A program made the position numbers and the translations under genes. From positions 822,501 through 886,500 of the forward strand of contig NC_090114.1 in the NCBI RefSeq assembly GCF_023973825.1: a stretch of DNA of 64,000 bases, read 5' to 3'. The notes beneath the pieces are model-generated. The model saw nothing but the letters and a program-made list of their open reading frames with translations, was not told where the DNA came from and made no database searches. This stretch comes from Plasmodium brasilianum. Lineage: Eukaryota > Apicomplexa > Aconoidasida > Haemosporida > Plasmodiidae. Positions 13,128-25,615 of this stretch are shown one piece after another (within the stretch, counting starts at the first letter, position 1; each line of letters begins with the position of its first letter).

Positions 13128-13757
13128 TACGTATGCATGCGTAGGCACGTATGTTATGAGGAGGCGTGTACGTGGGCAGGCCCCGTTCTCTCAGCAAACA
13201 TGCAATTCCATCCGTTGTTGAGAAGAAGCATGCCATAAGCACATTAAAGTATACTATTTCTATGTGACAATACGAGCGAAACTGTTCATATGAATGAATA
13301 TTGTTTTTTCCGGAAATTATGGTTAAGAATAGAACTTTTTATTTTCTCTTTATTCTCTTTCTTTTTACTCATTTTTGGAAAAAAATTTAGAACTACATTT
13401 TGCTTTGTACTTCTTCCCGTGTAGCATCTTTTAAAAATTTGAACAGTTCAATTAAATATAATAAAAACGTTAAATTCAAAGTGCAGAATGTGTATGAGCA
13501 TATACAAACTCAAGTGCATATAAACATAGTATTGAACAATATAAAAGGCATAGACAATATATGTGCACACGGAAACGGCTTAATGTGCTTATGTATTTAT
13601 CAACACATACACACTTATCTTGCGCTTTGAACGAGGTACTAATGTGGAAGAGAGCATGTATAAGGATACGTGACTGTAGTTATATGACCGCAAAAGAAAA
13701 TAAAAATAAAATTAAAAATATTAAAAAAATTAAAAAAGTTATAAATATGATTAATTT

Positions 13758-13985
13758 ATACATAGCAAAATATGATTAATTTATACATAGCAAAATATGA
13801 TTAATTTATACATAGCAAAATATGATTAATTTATACATAGCAAAATATGATTAATTTATACATAGCAAAATATGATTAATTTATACATAGCAAAATATGT
13901 TTAAATTAAACTAGCAAAATATGATTAAATTATACATAGCAAAATATGTTTAAATTAAACTAGCAAAATATGATTAAATTATACA
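13758..13985. repeat. 25-bp minisatellite upstream of the helicase
   Basis: About ten copies of a unit with core ttaatttatacatagcaaaa. The last copies alternate with a variant reading gtttaaattaaactagcaaa. It ends about 55 bp before the helicase ATG, so it lies in its 5' UTR or promoter. Confidence 0.88.
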
Positions 13986-14041
13986 TAGCAGAATAAATCA
14001 GGCTCATTACAACAGAATAAATCGAGCTCACTATTGCCCAA

Positions 14042-17000
14042 ATGATCAGCTGCGCGCGCCCCATCGGGAGCTTGAACGATCTGTTTGACGAAGACGAAAA
14101 GAAGGAACAAGAAGAAAAAATATATTTCAACGAATTGAATGTTCCTATAGAAATAATTAATCGTTTAGCAGAATTAGGTGTTATGTACCCATCTCAAATA
14201 CAATCCTTAACATTGAAAAAGGCATTTAATAAAAATAATATGATCATTCAGTCTAAAAATGGTACAGGTAAGAGTTTTTCCATTTGCATAATTTTGGCTA
14301 GTCAGCTATTCTTAAAAATGAAAGAGAAAAAAAAAAAAAAATGCACACACGTGTACAGGAAAAAGTGCCCGCAAAAATTGAAGAACAAATTCAGAAATGT
14401 AAAAATATAATGAGTGAAAAGAGTGGAGATACATCCGATAAACAAACGGATAGGAATTCTGTAGAGGCATATCCTAATGAAAAAAATCATTTTCATCAAA
14501 ATTTCAATGTTTTTCATTTTTCTTTATGCTTCTACGGTGTGATACTTGTTCCTACGCGTGAACTATGTGTGCAACTTTATGATAATATGAATAAAATTTG
14601 TAATTATTTAATATTTGAGGAAAAGGATTCTAAGGACAATCATTCAGACAAAATAAATTGGTATAATAATAAACCCTCTACTCTTAGCAGCTCAATTGAA
14701 GGAGAACAAATGCAAATTGATATAAAAACGAATAATGAGTTTTTTAAAATAAAGTCTATAATATTATATGGGGGAACTAACGTTTTTGAAAATATAATAA
14801 ATATGTTTACATTTTTACCAAACATTATTATATCCACACCTGGACGATTAAAACATGTTTTGAGTATATTTGCAAAATTAAGAATGCACATAAAAAATGA
14901 ATATTACTCTGATAAGAATGTTAATGAATATTTCGAAATTTCTTATTTAAATATTCTGAACGTTTTACTTAAAAAATTAATTATTGATGAAATGGATGCA
15001 TTACTAGAAGATCAATTCCACGAACAAATGAAAATCATTCTCAAATGTTTAATAACTCCTCGAACACAAGTCCTGTGCTACAGCTCTACTTATCTTGAGT
15101 ATGCAATAAGCTCCTTTGTTAAAAATGTAGACGCATATGATCATAGTTACCTATCCAGGATCAGTACCATCCGGGTGGAACAGCCACAGGAGATGCCTGC
15201 AAAGAATACGTATACAGAAAAGGATTACATAACTAATGATTTCTCGAACAATGCTCACCATATAAGTGATACATGTCCAGTGTGCATCAATGATACCGAA
15301 GGAGGAGGAAGCGCCGTTCGGGGGGATCAAGAGGAGAAAATATTGCAGAAATGCGAAAAAGGGTGTGAACAAAATTGCGCAGAAAAGTATGAACAGAATT
15401 GCTTAAATACGGAGGTGCAAAACGTGTGTGCAAATTTTGCGCCTACTGGGGCTGAAAAAAAAGCTGATATTGTTATAACAGCAACTAGCGAAAAGGGAAG
15501 ATATGCAAAGGATAGTCCGAAAATCCGAAAAGCAGACATATGTGAATACGACAGTAGCAACGTCATATGTGCGAGTAATGACGTAAGGAGCAAATGCATT
15601 TGTAGCCCCACACATATTGCGAAACGGAGCAATAAAAAAATAAAAAAAAAAAAGAAAAAAAAAAAAAAGAAAAATAAAAATAAAAATAACTACAATAAAA
15701 TGTCGAGTGGTTTAGAAAACTTGGAAAAAATATTGCAAGATGAAAGTATTTTAAACAAGAAGGGAGTCATTCAGTATGTTATAAGAAAGCTAATTAAGGA
15801 AAAACAAAAGATACCCATTTATGCTAAAAGAAAGAGAGAATTTGAGTTTATTCAAGCATGTACATCTGTCATTATTCACTCCAAAAGAAGAAGAGAAAAG
15901 GGTAAGAGGAAGTACACCACTGTCAAAGAAACTGAAAATAAGGAAATGACTGAGCCTTTTATGGAGAATGCTACCTCGGTAGGTATGAAAAATGTGGAAA
16001 AATCAGATGAAGGAGACAAGAGCTTACATCCAATTGTAGACATAGAAAATGAAAAGTTTTTCCAAGTGTTTAAATCAAGTAAGGACAACCCGAGTGAACA
16101 ATTAGATTCACCCGTTCTGCTGAACATAAAGCATTGTTTTATTACAATAAATAATGAAAATTTGAATAAAAAAGAGGAATTAAAATATAAAATGAAAGTA
16201 TTATTAAAAATAATTAAAGAGATAAAATTTAATCAATGCTTTTTATTTATAAACAACACATATGAGGGTATACAAATTACAAAAATGTTAAACAAGTATA
16301 ACATTTCGTCTTATTATACTAGTTCAAGAATTGAACACAATGAAAGAATTGAACTTTTCAAAAATTTTAGAAATAATCAATTAAAAATAGTTGTATGTAC
16401 GGATGTAATGAGTAGAGGAATAGACAACATTGTATGTGACTTGGTTATAAATTTCGATATTCCACAAAGTAAAGAAACGTATATTCATAGGTCAGGCAGA
16501 TGTGGTAGATATGGGAAAAAAGGTCTGTGCATAAGTTTATGTAATTATTCTGACTACAATTATTTATATTATTTTAAATATCAGCTAAAATTACATGTTC
16601 ATGATTTTCATTATATTTGCAACTCATTAAAGAATATGGAAGAAACTCAGAAAAGTTGTAGCTCATATGTGGACAGAGCAGATGGATGTGAGGAAGTAGT
16701 AAAATGCAAAGAAGATGAAAAAGATGGTACAGTTTGTTACTCGGATGGTCTTGTCCCTGCATGTAGGAGTAGTGGAAATATCTTTTGTGAGGGTACAAAC
16801 AGGTGGTCCATTGAAGAGGACCATGCAGGAGAGAGTTACTTACATAACGGGGAAGCAACTATGACGGTAGTTAGCGGAGTGGGCTATTCAGAAACAAAAG
16901 CAGTGAATGAGCAAGAAGCCAAAGAAGTGGGTAGGGAAATGGTTCAAGGAGGGTATTCCCCAAGCAACATCCTTATCTCTAAATCGTCTGAAGAGGATAT

Positions 17001-18150
17001 GGGGAAGGAAACCCAAGAATATTGGCAAAATAAATATAAAAATAAGATGAGAAGGTCCATTAAAATTTTCATAAAAGGTTTTTATGCAAAAGACGTAAAC
17101 ATAATTGAAAGGAAAGATAAGAACACTAGTGGCGTTTATTTAAAAATATATTTTAAAAAGCTAGTAACAAAATTAAAAATTGTAAAAGACCAAGTAACAT
17201 TTTATTTTTTATTACCAAATGACAATATAAATTTTTTTGAAAATATTAGTATAATTCCACATGAGTCTAGCTTAATTATATATTTCCATTTTTATAAAAA
17301 AATAAAAATATATTACAGGAACTTTTACCGATTACATGTTTTAAATATGAAAAAAAAAAGGAAATATTATGAATCAAATTTTTGCTTATTCTTTTTTTGC
17401 AACTCAAATAATTACCTAGTTTTAAAACTTTTTTATACTTTGCTTTTTTTTTTTAAATATTATAAATATCCACTTAAAGAGCAAATTGCACCTATTTTAT
17501 TGCATGTTCAGGCAAAAAAAAATAAAAAGGCAGAGAAGAAGACGCGAGGGGGGAGGCGCAACAAATGGAATTCATTGGCAAAGGTCAACTCGAGGAGGAA
17601 GTACAATTATGCTTCGGATAGCTTCTTATTATTAAATCAAATGCAGAAAAAAAGGAACAGGCGAAGAGGGTACGAAACGGATGGATTGGATGAAAATATT
17701 TCAAGTCTTATGCAGGAAAAAGAATTAAAAGGAAGAAGAACTCTTGATGAAGCACATTCCCCTCCTTCTCATCATCTTCCAAACAACAGCAATGACAAAT
17801 TGCATCATTTGAGTGGCAAATCACTTAACATATTAAATTGTAGTGACTTCCCAATTGACATTTTGGACTATAATATGCTAGCCAAAAAGGAAGACATAAA
17901 AATTAATACCTTATTATTGGAAAATGTTCTGAACAGTTCATGTGTTAATACATATGAAAAAAATATGTTAAGGAAATTTTCTGACAAATGTAAAGAAATA
18001 TACTGTAAAAATGATGATCAGGAAATAGTTAAAAATATGAACAATATAATATCACTACAAATTTTCCTCAATTGGAATATTAATGAAAATGCAAATGCGC
18101 TCAAGAGCATTTTTTTGCAAAATCATGTACAGTTGCACGCTGACAATTGA
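14042..18150 (+). CDS. DEAD-box RNA helicase, Gemin3/DDX20-like; one-base homopolymer frameshift
   Basis: With one extra A in the run 14327-14341 the gene reads as 1,369 residues. Helicase motifs appear in order: Q-motif region (residues about 29-54, VPIEIINRL...PSQIQ), motif I SKNGTGKS (71-78), Ia VPTREL, Ib TPGRL, II DEMD (316-319, Met for the usual Ala), III SST, V VVCTDVMSRGID and VI HRSGRCGRYG (near 816). The stretch after motif II (LLEDQFHEQM...) and the FNQCFLFINN region before motif IV resemble the SMN-complex helicase DDX20/Gemin3 more than other DEAD-box proteins; that assignment is inference. Large Lys- and acid-rich insertions separate the motifs, and a long C-terminal part has strand-rich stretches and basic tracts. 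The likely role is RNP assembly or RNA remodelling. It converges on the YEATS gene. Confidence 0.88.
14327..14341. other. 15-base poly-A at the helicase frame break
   Basis: The N-terminal frame (Q-motif and motif I) and the downstream frame (motifs Ia to VI) meet here. Sixteen A residues would join them; fifteen leaves a stop at 14408-14410. Both sides are clearly one helicase. Confidence 0.85.
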
Positions 18151-18191
18151 GGCGGGAAGTTAGTAGGGGGGAAGAATAAAAAAAAAAAAAA

Positions 18192-18254
<63 letters not shown>

Positions 18255-18453
18255 GTTAAAATAAATATAACAAAATGAACATAACAGAATAAATAAAACA
18301 AAATTAAAGAGATAAAATAGATAAAATAAAAAGACCTCATAACGAGTATAAATGTAAAATCAAGTTATATCATTTAAAATGTTGATAAAAAAAAAAAAAA
18401 AATGGTGCAATTTCTGCAAATGTCATTCTGTTAAGGACAGAGGATCGGCATGT
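18151..18453. other. Convergent 3' region with (TAA)n microsatellite
   Basis: Lies between the helicase stop and the YEATS stop. It holds a poly-A run and about 19 copies of taa/aat (18193-18250), plus an AT-rich polyadenylation-like stretch. No gene. Confidence 0.65.
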
Positions 18454-20697
18454 CTAATTTTCGTCGCTGCTAACCCCCATATCGGCTTTCACTAAAAAGG
18501 AAAAAAGGAAAAGACGAAATGAGTGGGCTGAATGAGTGGGATGAATGAATAGAATGAATAGAATGAATAAAATGAATAGAATGAATAAGTTGAATGAAAG
18601 AATGGAATGAACGGCACAACGAACGAGTACAATAATGCGGTGAATACAACAAAATATGGAGGTATAAAGACACAAATTTGCACAAAAAAAGGTATAGGAA
18701 ACAGAAAAGATAAAATTTGTAAAATCCGCATAATAAAGAAGTTATTCCCGAATTAACGTAAAAAAAGAAATTTGTACTTGAAAAATATTTTTGTTGGACT
18801 TCGTTAATCTGTGGGAAAAAGAAAGAAAAAAAAAAAAATACATACATAGTGTAAATACTGCGCAATTACGGTGAAAACATAAAGTAAAAGCAGCGCGAAC
18901 ATGAGTCAGAATAATCATGTGCATGCATTTGTGTTCACATATATGCGTTCATTACGTCCTTTGATAACTGAGCTGCTTCCGACATGAGATCGCATATTTC
19001 CTCTTGCACTGTCGACTGAAATTGAAGATACTTTTTTGTGTACAGGTCTTCCTTAAAGTTATATTTAATAACTGTAGCGAGGGGGAAGAAGCAGGATACA
19101 TGTACAAATTGCACTGTGATAATCGGGTGTACGTGTGTAGATATATGTGTGTAGATATATTATGTATGTATACATGTGCACATATATGTAGGCGTACATG
19201 CAATACGCAGTAATTCATTTTTTTTTTTTTCTTCCTTTTTTGCGTACAATGTTCTTGGAATTTATGGGGTGCGGTTTTCGTGTTGTTACTCTGTACAATT
19301 TTGTTGTACAAGCTTACAGTGGGATTCCTAAAAATAATTTCCTCGTATGTCTGAACATGAACAGTTAAAAATAAATGCACTTTTAATGGGTGTCCTTTTG
19401 CTTTATTCCTTTATTTTATTTATTTTAATTTTATCCTTTGTATCATGTCCTGTGCTATGTGTTATTTTTCATTTGGTATACGTCGTTTGTTACAAGTCAT
19501 TTATCACTTGGCGTTTGTGTTTCATTTTTTGCTTCTCTCCATTTTATTGTTTTAAACGTACTAACCTCGTTGACTACGCAGGGGGGACTCGTCACTTCGG
19601 CTTCTGTGTTCAGCTGTTAAAAAAGGAAAAAAAAAAATTTCATAATTTGCATAATATTCAAAGCTTTCATAAATTTCATAATTTGCGTAACATTCAAATT
19701 TTCATAAATTTCATAATTTGCATAACATTAAAATTTCATAAATTTCATAATTTGCATAACATTCAAATTTTCATAAATTTCATAATTTGCGTAACATTCA
19801 AATTTTCATAAATTTCATAATTTGCATAACATTCAAATTTCATAAATTTCATAATTTGCATAACATTCAAATTTTCATAAATTTCATAATTTGCATAACA
19901 TTCAAATTTTCATAAATTTCATAATTTGCATAACATTCAAATTTTCCATAATATTCAAAATTTTTATAATTTTCACAATTTGCTTATATTTCCTAAATTT
20001 CCATTTTTGCATGAACAAGCAATAAATTTTACTTATGGGGCATATACCTTCACAAAATGCACAATGTTGACAGGCGGTTGAGTCGAATCGGCAAAATAAA
20101 TTTTTACTGTCAAGTAAAATTCCCCCCACCCAATTTCGTTAACTTCGTAAGGGGGCTGTGTGTAAACTGTTAGAAAAAAGCAAAAAAAGAAAAAACGAGG
20201 GGACGACATTCATATATGCGTACTAATAGAATGAGGCAGTACGGTAAACATATAATAGGTGGCGTGAAAATAGCTAGCTTGTTCATAAAAATAAAAAATA
20301 AAATAAAGCAAAATAATAAAACAAAATGAGACCTCTCTTAGGGTAAATAAAAGAAGGATCCAATTCAAAGATAACTTTATTCACAAACAAGGAAAGGTCG
20401 GACGAGTTAGGGCATCGCAGCAAACAAGTCCATTTATGAGTCATATTACCATATTTTCTTTTCTCCTGATTTTTTAAAATGGTTATAATTTTCGGCGTAA
20501 TTTTACATTAAAAAAAAAAAAGATAAACAAAAAAAAAAATGCGCACACAAATGCGGCTTTACTATTAAATACATATATACATGTGTACATATATATATAT
20601 ACACAATTTGTATTTCTGCTTATGTGCATACCTGCTGCGATAGTAAAAAGGCATAAGTCCCAACAACTACAGGCCTTACCAACTTCACATTTTGCAT
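18454..20697 (-). CDS. GAS41: YEATS-domain protein (GAS41/Yaf9-like), eight exons
   Basis: I reconstructed eight exons: 20632-20697, 20333-20465, 20048-20166, 19566-19613, 19248-19350, 18956-19071, 18778-18808 and 18454-18491. Phases agree at every junction and the product has 217 residues. The YEATS signature is plain: MTHKWT and FELDPSF in exon 2, then PPYEVNEIGWGEFYL in exon 3 and IVHFVK at its end. A VVNE-TYEEIIFRNPT segment follows, matching the conserved post-YEATS motif of GAS41, then a C-terminal coiled-coil (QSTVQEEICDLMSEA...). YEATS domains bind acetylated or crotonylated lysine in histone tails. GAS41/Yaf9 is a shared subunit of the SWR1/TIP60 (NuA4) chromatin complexes, so a nuclear role in H2A.Z deposition or histone acetylation is inferred. 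No single exon gives an obvious long open frame, so automated calls could easily miss it. Confidence 0.92.
19640..19950. repeat. About 35-bp minisatellite in YEATS intron 3
   Basis: About eight copies of a unit with core cataatttgcataacattca followed by aattttcataaatt. Some copies lack one t and some have gcgtaac for gcataac. It lies in the intron 19614-20047. Confidence 0.88.
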
Positions 20698-21629
20698 CCG
20701 ATTTTCCACTACAAAAAAAAAAAGAAAAAAAGGGAAATGAAAAATTTTCAGAATAACTAATTCTTTTTCGTATGAATATCTTAGCAACTCTTAAATATTT
20801 TTTACTGATATTTTTATATTACTTTTTAGGGGAAATGAACATACGTATGTATGTAAGTATATATATACTTGAATGGCTACACGTTTAGAAGCATTTTTTA
20901 TCTTTTACGAATGTACGCATTAATGCCTATACGTTTGCATAAATGAATTACCTATACGCATGAAAACATTTTTTATTTTAACAGTATGCTAAGTCTTTGC
21001 ATTTTGTTGTAAAAATGTTATTAATTTTGAAGAAATAATTCTTTTAATAATAATTTTTATTCTGACATGTACATGCATTTAGATTTTTTTTGCCCATGTT
21101 TTTAATCCATTTTTTTTTTTTTTTTTTTGATAAAGATAAACCGAAATTAATTAAAAAAGTTTTCTACTTTGGCAAATGTACTTAAACAGGTATGAGCTAC
21201 ATACTACGCGTTATGCACCTACGTATGCGCGAATTTACGTATGTATGTATAACGTTTCCTTTAAAAAATTACTAAGCACGGAACAGCAGCCCCCCCAACT
21301 TTTAAAGCATTGTATATTTATGCATATATGTACATATAAACACATACATATGTACACTGTAGGCATGTAGGAATAAACATCTTAGTACCGCCACATGCCT
21401 CTATTTCTTTCCCCCTAGTAAGAAGGAATATGTGCCTCAAAAACAGCCAACACATATAGCATTACCTTTCCCACTATATTTATACATATATATATATATA
21501 TATATATATATGGGTGGGTGTGTTATTATGAGTACATATATATATATATATATATGTATATACACGTATATGCACTTATGTATGCATATACCATGCGTGC
21601 TGGCCCTCCCCATCGACGCTCTTACCAGT
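20698..21629. promoter_or_regulatory. Short divergent intergenic region (YEATS / signal-peptide protein)
   Basis: The 932 bp between two divergent start codons should contain both promoters. It has a poly-A run, poly-T at 21111-21128 and TA arrays at 21489-21512 and 21537-21556. The open frame of the right-hand gene runs upstream to 21432 through the TA repeat, but I do not count that as coding. Confidence 0.5.
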
Positions 21630-22709
21630 ATGAGTAAAATACTCAGTAGACGTATCATCTGCTTAAACGTCTTAGCTTTAATGCTACTGCAGAGGAATCT
21701 TTTTTGTTTAAAACTGAAGAATAAGAAGAATTTAATAAACAGGTTTGTAATTGCAAAGGGGATGGGAAAGTATAATTTTATTTATTCATCATCAGTGGTA
21801 AGTAAAAAAAGAAACAACCACTTGTACGATTTTGAAAGAAGTGTAGATAAGGTAACAGGTCATTTTATGAAGGATAAAGAATTATTTTTAGAGGTTGATA
21901 AAAAACAAAAAATTATAGAAGAAATTGAAAAAATGAAAATTCTTGAATATGATCATGTTAAGAATTATTTAGATACACTTAGCGAAAATGATGTATATGA
22001 AGAAGTAATTAATCATAAAATTTACCTGTACAGAAAAAATAATGAAAAAGAGAAACAAAATAATTTAATTAAAGTACAGAATTTTTTAAATCCATATATT
22101 ATAGGTTTACGAAAAAAAAAAGCAAAAGAAAAAGTAGAATACCTCATAGCTAGCATGTTAAAAGGTGATAATATAGACCAAATAATAACAGATATGTTTA
22201 ATAAAAGATTAATTGATGTATACCTTTTAACATTCATTGATGATAAAATAATGGAAGCACATACAAAACTTGTCAAAAATGATAAAATCAATTTTAATAC
22301 TAATAATTATAATAAAGAAGAGGAAGATATTAGCATATCAGAAAAAATCCTTAGAACGTTAAAAGACAGAATTATAGCACAACAAAAATTAAATAAAAAG
22401 GGTACTTATGATTTTACGCGAATATTATTTTTATCAACTACTTTAGATATAGAAGAAGATAGAGCACCAATAATTAAGTCTATCATTAGAAGTATTGAGC
22501 AATTGGAAGAATTTGAATTATACTTGTTGGATGCATTAGAATACGCGGAAGAAAATGAAAAAATGAAAAAGTATGTACCGCATTTGGATCTTTTATTGAA
22601 TACATGTAAAAAAATAAATCCCATATACAGCCAGCTCTTAAACAAGCAGAGCGAAAATGTTCGCTTTTTCCCCGATAATGTTGACCTATCACAGTTAAAA
22701 GATCTCTAA
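21630..22709 (+). CDS. Conserved protein with signal peptide, probably apicoplast-targeted
   Basis: Single exon, 359 residues from the ATG at 21630. The start was chosen because it opens a classic bipartite leader: a short basic head (MSKILSRR), a hydrophobic core (IICLNVLALMLLQ), then a Lys/Asn-rich, acid-poor stretch (LKLKNKKNLINR) like Plasmodium apicoplast transit peptides. The mature part is helical and strongly charged, with KKQKIIEEIEKMK, KEKVEYLIASM, ISEKILRTLKDRIIAQQK and TTLDIEEDRAPIIKSIIRSIEQLEEFELYLLDALEYAEE. I see no transmembrane segment beyond the leader and no catalytic signature. I do not recognise the family. The upstream in-frame extension back to 21432 reads mostly from a TA microsatellite and is rejected. 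Function unknown; plastid location is inference. Confidence 0.82.
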   Translation: MSKILSRRIICLNVLALMLLQRNLFCLKLKNKKNLINRFVIAKGMGKYNFIYSSSVVSKKRNNHLYDFERSVDKVTGHFMKDKELFLEVDKKQKIIEEIEKMKILEYDHVKNYLDTLSENDVYEEVINHKIYLYRKNNEKEKQNNLIKVQNFLNPYIIGLRKKKAKEKVEYLIASMLKGDNIDQIITDMFNKRLIDVYLLTFIDDKIMEAHTKLVKNDKINFNTNNYNKEEEDISISEKILRTLKDRIIAQQKLNKKGTYDFTRILFLSTTLDIEEDRAPIIKSIIRSIEQLEEFELYLLDALEYAEENEKMKKYVPHLDLLLNTCKKINPIYSQLLNKQSENVRFFPDNVDLSQLKDL

Positions 22710-24431
22710 GGGGTGGAAACTAGCACACAGTTAAAGTGAGATTACGTGTACATCCGAGTACTGCAGGTATATGTATTTGCGCGTGCACAAAGCCCTCACA
22801 GTTATACGCGTTTATATTTACACATATGTATGTACGTATGTATGTATATATGTATGTATATTAAACATGTATTATTCATCAAGGTATGAAATTAAATAGT
22901 GCAAAGACGAGCCACTATAAGTGATACAGTACAGTTTGATATAGTATAATGTAGTATATTATGTTACAGTAAAGTGCTCTACAGCACACATATGGCATAT
23001 ACATAACAGATAACGTGCGGTGCAGAAGGGTAACGTACTTCACACACACACACATACAAGCTCTAATCCCTTAAATTCTTGTGCCCTTAATATACATACA
23101 ATAAAGCGAAATGGAGGAAGAAGAACTAACCCAACTATAAATTTTTTTTTTTTTTTTTTTTGAGAAATTTACTTATCCATTTGTAATGAGCACGGCGGTT
23201 AACCATTACATCATTCAAAAAAAATTTTATCTCTTATTTATACTTTTTTACTTCCCTTTTGTTCCTACTTTTAAGCTTTATTTATCCTTTTTTTTAACCT
23301 TTAACTTTTTTTTTTTTTTTTTTTTGTTCTCTTATTTTTTTCCTTCAAATACTTTAAATTGTTTAAATTTGTCCCAACTTGCCTCACATTCATGATGTTT
23401 TAATTTTCTGCAATGTAAAAGGAGTTATTCCTTTATCTTGCACATTCAACCTTAATGTTTACTTTTTCTTTTTCTTTTTCCTTTTTTTTTTTTTTTTTCT
23501 TTTATGTAAGAAGTATAATTACTCTTTTTAGTCAGTACATCACTGTACACTGAAAGCTCAGCATTTACATTCCTTTTTTTTAAAAGTACATAATTGCCCA
23601 TTATATATATTTTTAAATTAGTATCCTTAAAATTTAAATGCATAACTGCTATTTTAAAACAACTATGTAATACGTGTGCTTTTCATACAACACAATCAGG
23701 TGCGAGCTATTTTACCCACAAAAGGATCAAAAAGGTTTACGTTAGAATGTAATATATATACACATATATCTATACATTTATGTATATGTACGTATATGTA
23801 TATATTTATGTATATATATATGTACACATGAACAAATGCATAAAAAAAAAGTCGTATATAAACAAATAGTGAAAACATGACAAAAAAAAAAAAAAAGGTA
23901 CTATATATCGATGAAAATTCACCAAAAAAATATGAACAAGTAATATATAAAATTGAAGTGATATATTCAGGGATAAATTTGAACTAGCCAATATTTTTTT
24001 TTTTTTTTTTTTTTTTCTTCTTTGCCTTTCTTTTCTCTTTCTTTTCTCTTTCCCTTTTCCCTTTTTTTTTTTTTTTTTTCCTTTGCTTTTAACCTTTTTT
24101 TTCTTTTTTTCAACTTTTCCTCTTTTTCTTCTTTTTTCTACTTTTCCTTTTTTTTTTTTTTTTGTTTTTCCTTAACTAGTTATAATATAATTTAACTGCA
24201 CAAATCCAAATAAAGGGTTAAAAAAAAAAGTATTATATGAAATTAAATAAAATTAAGGCTCATATTATATATAATAATCTATGATTTTAACACTACATAT
24301 AAATTAATTCAAATGTGAGATAAGGTTCGGGAATGAATAAATGGAAGGCACAGAAATGCATGTAGAGGTATTAAATATATACATGCGGAAAAACATGAAA
24401 GTTTTATGTACATATATTTAATTGTGCTATA

Positions 24432-24483
<52 letters not shown>

Positions 24484-25039
24484 CATAAATTTGTACACAT
24501 TTTTAAAACACGAAAAATGCGACTGTATGGGTATATAGTAAACAAATTGGAGTACATAAATATATACTTATATGTACACATACATGTATATAAATGTATA
24601 TGCATATATATATATATTTTGTGTACATTTACTCACACGATTTTTATTGAAAGAGCTCCACTTTAGTTAATGAAATATTGAAGCGGAGAGGAAAAAGTAA
24701 AAATTTCATGAAACAAATGCCAAGTAATAGAAGGAACATTTTGAAGGGTATGCTAATTTGAAATGGGAGCAAGTCATATGTAAGTGTAAATTTAACCATG
24801 TTTTAATACAACCATGTTTTAATACAACCATGTTTTAATACAACCTTGTTTGAACATAACCTTGTTTGAACATAACCATATGTGGATATGTACATGTATG
24901 ATTTATATTCATATGCGCATATATTTATATGTACATTTACTCATGTATACATTTACATTTACCGATATGTACACACATATACATAACATACACTACTTGC
25001 CATTTTCAAGCCGCTTTTAAAAATTTTATTAACTTTATA

Positions 25040-25195
25040 ACATAATAATTTACTGCATAATTTTATAATTTACTGCATAATTTTATAATTTACTGCATAA
25101 TTTTATAATTTACTGCAAACTTTATAATTTACTGCAAACTTTATAATTTACTGCAAACTATAATTTACTGCAAACTATAATTTACTGCTTAATTT
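25040..25195. repeat. About 16-22-bp tandem repeat (ataatttactgcataatttt and shorter variants)
   Basis: About eight copies of a unit ending in ataatttactgc. Right-hand copies have lost part of the unit (ataatttactgcaaact). Confidence 0.8.
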
Positions 25196-25404
25196 TATAA
25201 TTTTTTATTTTTTTTTTTGCTTTGATCCCTTGGCACACTAATTTATGTATTACATCGATCAGAGTCGATAAGTAAAATCTATGGCGAAGGGCAAAATATA
25301 CGCATTCCATAAATTCAAAAAATATTGTTCCACTTTTATTTACGCTTTAAAACGTAATATGTTTTTATTATGTTATTCTTTTTAATCTTTTATTCGTAAT
25401 AATC

Positions 25405-25615
25405 TTTTTTATATTTTTCACCATTTTTCATATTTTCACCATTTTTCTTATTTTCATCATTTTTCATATTTTCATCATTTTTCATATTTTCACCTTTTTT
25501 CATATTTTCACCTTTTTTCATATTTTCACCATTTTTCATATTTTCACCATTTTTCATATTTTCACCATTTTTCATATTTTCACCATTTTTCATATTTTCA
25601 CCATTTTTCATATTT
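25405..25615. repeat. 18-bp minisatellite (catttttcatattttcac)
   Basis: About 11 copies with scattered c/t changes. On the minus strand it reads as a spurious NGENMK repeat of 73 codons. Confidence 0.88.

Larger units (their letters stand above)
11649..14041. promoter_or_regulatory. Divergent intergenic region with minisatellites
   Basis: This lies between two genes transcribed away from each other (start codons at 11648 and 14042), so it should hold both promoters. It contains a 24-bp pyrimidine array (11738-12125), poly-T or poly-A runs at 12391-12428, 12787-12820 and 12885-12911, a TA array near 13094-13125, a relatively GC-rich island at 13130-13240 and a 25-bp array at 13758-13985. No gene is convincing; the long Lys/Thr and Phe/Ser-rich frames come from the 24-bp array. 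Confidence 0.5.

Noticed and set aside
21432..21629. N-terminal extension of the signal-peptide protein
   Set aside because: It reads through a TA microsatellite (IYIYIYIY) and would bury the clear signal peptide that begins at 21630.
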